From: Phaseolus vulgaris
Lineage: Eukaryota > Streptophyta > Magnoliopsida > Fabales > Fabaceae
Assembly: GCF_000499845.2 (NCBI RefSeq)
Contig: NC_023751.2
Coordinates: 30,351,475-30,415,474, forward strand
Direction: 5' to 3'
Length of the DNA stretch: 64,000 nt
Both the position numbers and the translations under genes were made by a program. Shown in pieces: positions 60,926-64,000 of this stretch. The notes beneath the pieces are model-generated. The model ran no database searches. It saw nothing but the letters and a program-made list of their open reading frames with translations, and was not told the origin of the DNA. Within the stretch, counting starts at the first letter, position 1. Each line of letters begins with the position of its first letter.

Positions 60926-60989
60926 GATCGTCGAAATTCGAGTAGGTATAATACGGCGTTCGGCCACTATTTGCGAATGTTGGATTCGG

Positions 60990-61375
60990 CGTGCCGGCAC
61001 TTGCGATGTTAATCGAGCAAGTGGGCATTCGGCGTGCCGGCACTTGCGATGTTAATCGAGCAAGTGGTCATTCGGTCGGCCGGCACTTGCGATGTTAATC
61101 GAGCAAGAGGGCGTTCGGTAGGCCGGCACTTGCGATGTTAATCGAGCAAGCGGGCGTTCGGCAGGCCGGCACTGGCGATGTTAATCGAGCAAGTGGGCAG
61201 CCGGTGGGCCGGCACTCGCGATGTTAATCGAGCGAGAGGGCGTTCGGCGGGCCGGCACTCGCGATGTTAATCGAGCGAGCGGGCAGTCGGTGGGCCGGCA
61301 CTCGCGATGTTAATCGAGCGGGCGGTCGGCGGGCCGGCACTTGCGATGTTAATCGAGCAAGTGGGCGTTCGGCCA
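60990..61375. repeat. 43-bp tandem array, 9 copies
   Basis: The gccggcacttgcgatgttaa core recurs at 60993, 61036, 61079, 61122, 61165, 61208, 61251 and 61294 (exactly 43 bp) and at 61333 (39 bp). Each copy carries a GCCGGC palindrome and an atcgagcaag tail. It shares the short phrase cgagcaa with the 51-bp array but is otherwise a separate family. Confidence 0.95.
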
Positions 61376-61470
61376 ATACTTTCGGTAGGATATTTGCAAC
61401 ACTTTTGATGAAAACGCCTCGTTAAAACCTCCCTGGTTGGGTGAGGAAAGAGTGCGTGATTTTATTGATT

Positions 61471-64000
61471 TTAGCTGTAATAGAACTTGAGGTGCGTGGC
61501 ATTCCACGTCCTCGGTACAATTTTTCCTGACAGCCATTCTAAATGATAAGCCCCTCCCTGCGCAACTTCTCGAACTCGGAAGGGTCCCTCCCAGTTGGAT
61601 GAGAACTTCCCTTCATTTTTTCTTGCGTCGCTACGCATTCTCCAGACAAGATCGCCCTTCTGGAAACCTCTCGGCCGGACTTTGGTGTTGTACCGTCTGG
61701 ACGCCCGGGCTTTGCAGGCAGCCTCCCGAATCTTGCTTTTGTCACGAAGCTCACTTACCAAGTCAAGGTTGACCGCTAGGCTTTCCTCGTTTAGGGTGAG
61801 ATCGAACATCTGTCGTCGTATGGTGGGCTCGGCCACCTCTACCGGGATCATGGCCTCGGTTCCGTATGTCAGGCTGTAGGGCGTTTCTTGTGTGGTAGTT
61901 TGGGGAGTGCACCTGTACGCCCAAAGTACCTCGATCAACTCCTCGGTCCATCGGCCCTTTGCTTTGCCCAGACGCTTCTTCAGCTCGTTGAGTATGACCT
62001 TGTTGGCGGCCTCGGCCTGCCCATTGGTTTGCGGGTGTTCCACCGAGGCTGTGACGGACTTGATGCCCAGGTCGTCATAGAAGGATTGTAGGCCTCGGTC
62101 GATGAACTGTCGGCCATTGTCAGTTACTATTGTGTGTGGGACGCCGAATCGGCAAACTATGCTCCTCCATACGAAGTTTTGTACATTCTTCGCCGAGATG
62201 GAGGCGAGGGGCTCGGCCTCGATCCATTTGGTGAAGTAGTCGACTCCCACCAGGAGGAATTTGGTCTGCCCCTTCCCTGGGGAGAATGGCCCGATAATGT
62301 CCATCCCCCACATGGCGAACGGCCATGGGGAGATGATGCTATGCAGTTCTTCCGGCCTGGTGTGATGGAGGGGGCCGAACTCTTGGCACTTGGGGCATTT
62401 CTTCACATATTCGGCACAGTCGCCTTGCATGGTCGGCCAGTAGTAGCCGGCCCTCAAAACTTTGGCGGCCATCGTCCTCGTCCCGGCGTGATTTCCGCAG
62501 ATTCCTTCATGGATCTCGGCCAGGATGTACTCGGCCCTTTTGTTGGTGATGCATTTTAGCAGGGGGGTCGAGTAGCCTCTCCGATACAAATCTTCGTTAA
62601 TCATGGTGTACCGGGCGCATTGCTGCTTCATCGCCTTCTCTTGGCCGGCCTTGCATGTGCCGACCGTTAGATATTGGATGACGGGTGTCATCCAGTTTTC
62701 GGCGTCGGCCTCTTCTTCTTCGATAGCCAGACACTCGGCCTCGGCCTCCGTCACACTAGGGTGTCTCAGCCATATTTGTATGACTGACCTCTGGTGGCTC
62801 TTCTTTTTGGTGATCGAGAGCTTGGACAGGATGTCGGCCCTTTTGTTGTCCTCCCTCGGTATGTGTTGCAAGGGCGCTTTGTTGAAGCGGGCGATACTGT
62901 TTTTGGCCGCGTGGTAGTACCGCTGCAGCAAAGGCTCTTTAACCTCGAAATCTCCGTTGACTTGGCCGACCATCACCTGGGAGTCGCTTTTGCATGTAAC
63001 CTCGCACGCTCCCATGTCGTAAGCTAGGTTCAGCCCGGCCAGCAAGGCCTCGTACTCGGCCTGATTGTTGGTCGCCCGAAATCCGAACTGGAGGGCTTGT
63101 TCCAGGAGGAGGTCGCCCGGCCCTTCCAGGACGACTCCCGCCCCACAGGCTGTTTTATTTGATGAGCCGTCCACGTAGAGAGTCCAACCGTCCGAGAGGG
63201 TGGGCAGTGGTGTCAGCTCGGCCGAGAAGTCGGCCAAGCATTGAGACTTGATGGCGCCCCTCGGCTCATAACGTATGTCGAACTCGGAGAGTTCGACCGA
63301 CCATCCTATCATCCTCCCTGCAAGGTCCGGTTTAGATAAAATTTTGAAAATAGGGTAGTCGGTTCTTACAGTTATGGAGTGATTTTGGAAGTAGGGGCGC
63401 ATCCGTGTTGCCGTGAGGACGAGTGCGAGAGCCACCTTCTCAATCATCTGATATCGGGTCTCGGCCGAATGGAGGGTTCGGCTGACAAAGTATATGGGTC
63501 GCTCCTCGCCCTCGGCTTCCTGCACTAGGGCAGCGCTGACTGCTTCTTCCGAGACTGCTAGATATACGAGGATTGGGACGTCGGGTCTCGGCTTCTGGAT
63601 GACGGCCGGAGATGTGAGGAACTCTTTGAATTTTTTGAAGATTTCCTCGCATTGGTCGTCCCAGACGAATTTTTTGCCTTTACGGAGCAACTGAACGATC
63701 GGCCTCGTCCTCTCGGCCAAGCGGGGGACAAATCGAGAGAGGGCGGTCAGCCGCCCAAGGAGTTGTTGTACCTCCTTCACGGTGTTCGGGCTTCTCATGC
63801 TGAGTATGGCCTGGCATTTGTCGGGGTTGGCCTCTATCCCTCGGTGGGTGAGCATGAAGCCTAGGAACTTTCCTCCCTCCACCCCGAAAGTACATTTTTC
63901 GAGGTTGAGTTTCATGTTGACCCCCCTTAGGGCCTTGAAGACCTCGTCCAGATCCTTCAGATGTTGCTCGAACGAGTCGGACTTCACGACTATGTCGTCC
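61471..64000 (-). CDS. Tat-lineage gypsy pol, C-terminal part (RT end, RNase H, second RNase H, integrase)
   Basis: Open to the window edge; the first visible residues, DDIVVKSDSF, are the end of the RT YVDD motif. Counting from the valine at 63987: RT connection and first RNase H lie at about 1-245 (KCTFGVEGGKFLGFML, then RPDVPILVYLAVSEEAVSAA, where the usual catalytic aspartate is replaced). A second RNase H follows at about 265-400 (LYVDGSSNKTACGAGV, NNQAEYEALLAGL, CKSDSQVMVGQ, PREDNKRADILSK). Then come the integrase zinc finger at about 490-535 (HEGICGNHAG, CPKCQEF) and the DDE core (MDIIGPF, VTDNGRQF, QTNGQAEAANK). The end (KGDLVWRM, FSSNWEGPFRV) is typical gypsy. No stop or frameshift is visible over 840 codons, so the enzyme may be functional. 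Confidence 0.93.
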   Translation of the reverse strand, partial: DDIVVKSDSFEQHLKDLDEVFKALRGVNMKLNLEKCTFGVEGGKFLGFMLTHRGIEANPDKCQAILSMRSPNTVKEVQQLLGRLTALSRFVPRLAERTRPIVQLLRKGKKFVWDDQCEEIFKKFKEFLTSPAVIQKPRPDVPILVYLAVSEEAVSAALVQEAEGEERPIYFVSRTLHSAETRYQMIEKVALALVLTATRMRPYFQNHSITVRTDYPIFKILSKPDLAGRMIGWSVELSEFDIRYEPRGAIKSQCLADFSAELTPLPTLSDGWTLYVDGSSNKTACGAGVVLEGPGDLLLEQALQFGFRATNNQAEYEALLAGLNLAYDMGACEVTCKSDSQVMVGQVNGDFEVKEPLLQRYYHAAKNSIARFNKAPLQHIPREDNKRADILSKLSITKKKSHQRSVIQIWLRHPSVTEAEAECLAIEEEEADAENWMTPVIQYLTVGTCKAGQEKAMKQQCARYTMINEDLYRRGYSTPLLKCITNKRAEYILAEIHEGICGNHAGTRTMAAKVLRAGYYWPTMQGDCAEYVKKCPKCQEFGPLHHTRPEELHSIISPWPFAMWGMDIIGPFSPGKGQTKFLLVGVDYFTKWIEAEPLASISAKNVQNFVWRSIVCRFGVPHTIVTDNGRQFIDRGLQSFYDDLGIKSVTASVEHPQTNGQAEAANKVILNELKKRLGKAKGRWTEELIEVLWAYRCTPQTTTQETPYSLTYGTEAMIPVEVAEPTIRRQMFDLTLNEESLAVNLDLVSELRDKSKIREAACKARASRRYNTKVRPRGFQKGDLVWRMRSDARKNEGKFSSNWEGPFRVREVAQGGAYHLEWLSGKIVPRTWNATHLKFYYS

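Larger units (their letters stand above)
56690..64000 (-). mobile_element. Tat-lineage Ty3/gypsy retrotransposon, 3' part
   Basis: The element lies on the minus strand and leaves the window at the right. In its own order it has pol, a 43-bp array, a 51-bp array, an opposite-strand spliced ORF, a polypurine tract and a 3' LTR. A second RNase H domain in pol, tandem repeats downstream of pol and an antisense extra ORF are known features of the Tat lineage (Grande, Retand and relatives). Its GC content is far above the flanking DNA. The long open pol frame suggests a fairly young insertion. Confidence 0.85.

Noticed and set aside
60202..61012. Long open frames of 230-267 residues on both strands
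   Set aside because: They are produced by a 51-bp repeat whose length is a multiple of three; there is no domain or codon signature of a gene.

Overview
The window is plant nuclear DNA. Genes have spliceosomal introns, intergenic DNA is very AT-rich, and transposable-element remnants fill most of the space between genes. The gene set (a GARP/HHO repressor, the plastid RNA-editing PPR protein CRR21, a DUF2921 membrane protein, a plant PP2A B' subunit) says eudicot. The style of the copia, Tat and short dispersed repeats suggests a legume of the Phaseolus/Vigna kind; this last point is inference from familiarity, not a search.

Layout. 0.4-3.3 kb: an HHO5/HHO6-type GARP transcription factor on the minus strand, with four exons rebuilt here. 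3.3-32.6 kb: a gene-poor stretch holding at least five LINE copies (two with clear target-site duplications, one with a 113-bp tandem array in its 3' region, one with an RNase H domain), a perfect-ended CACTA-type MITE with two older relatives, copia remnants, and a roughly 1.9-kb tandem segmental duplication that carries AT-rich minisatellites. 32.8-44 kb: three genes in a row on the plus strand, namely a single-exon DUF2921 membrane protein, single-exon CRR21, and a six-exon RMI1_N/TDRD3-like gene with a probable GC-AG intron. 45.5-49.7 kb: a decayed Ty1/copia element on the minus strand (LTR, gag, a fragment of RT, RNase H) and inverted LTR debris around a (TC)n tract. 51.3-54.5 kb: a PP2A B' (B56) regulatory subunit on the minus strand with a probable 5'-UTR intron. 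55.2-55.6 kb: a tiny TRIM retrotransposon whose two LTRs flank only about 60 bp.

56.69-64.0 kb: composition changes sharply from AT-rich to GC-rich. This is the 3' half of a Tat-lineage Ty3/gypsy retrotransposon on the minus strand, running off the right edge. In element order it has pol (RT end, degenerate RNase H, additional RNase H, integrase), then a 43-bp tandem array, a 51-bp tandem array with higher-order structure, a large spliced ORF in the opposite (plus) orientation with a Transposase_28-like region and a coiled coil, its own TATA box, and the 3' LTR. This architecture is the most interesting system in the window. No tRNA, rRNA, CRISPR or microRNA gene could be supported by eye.
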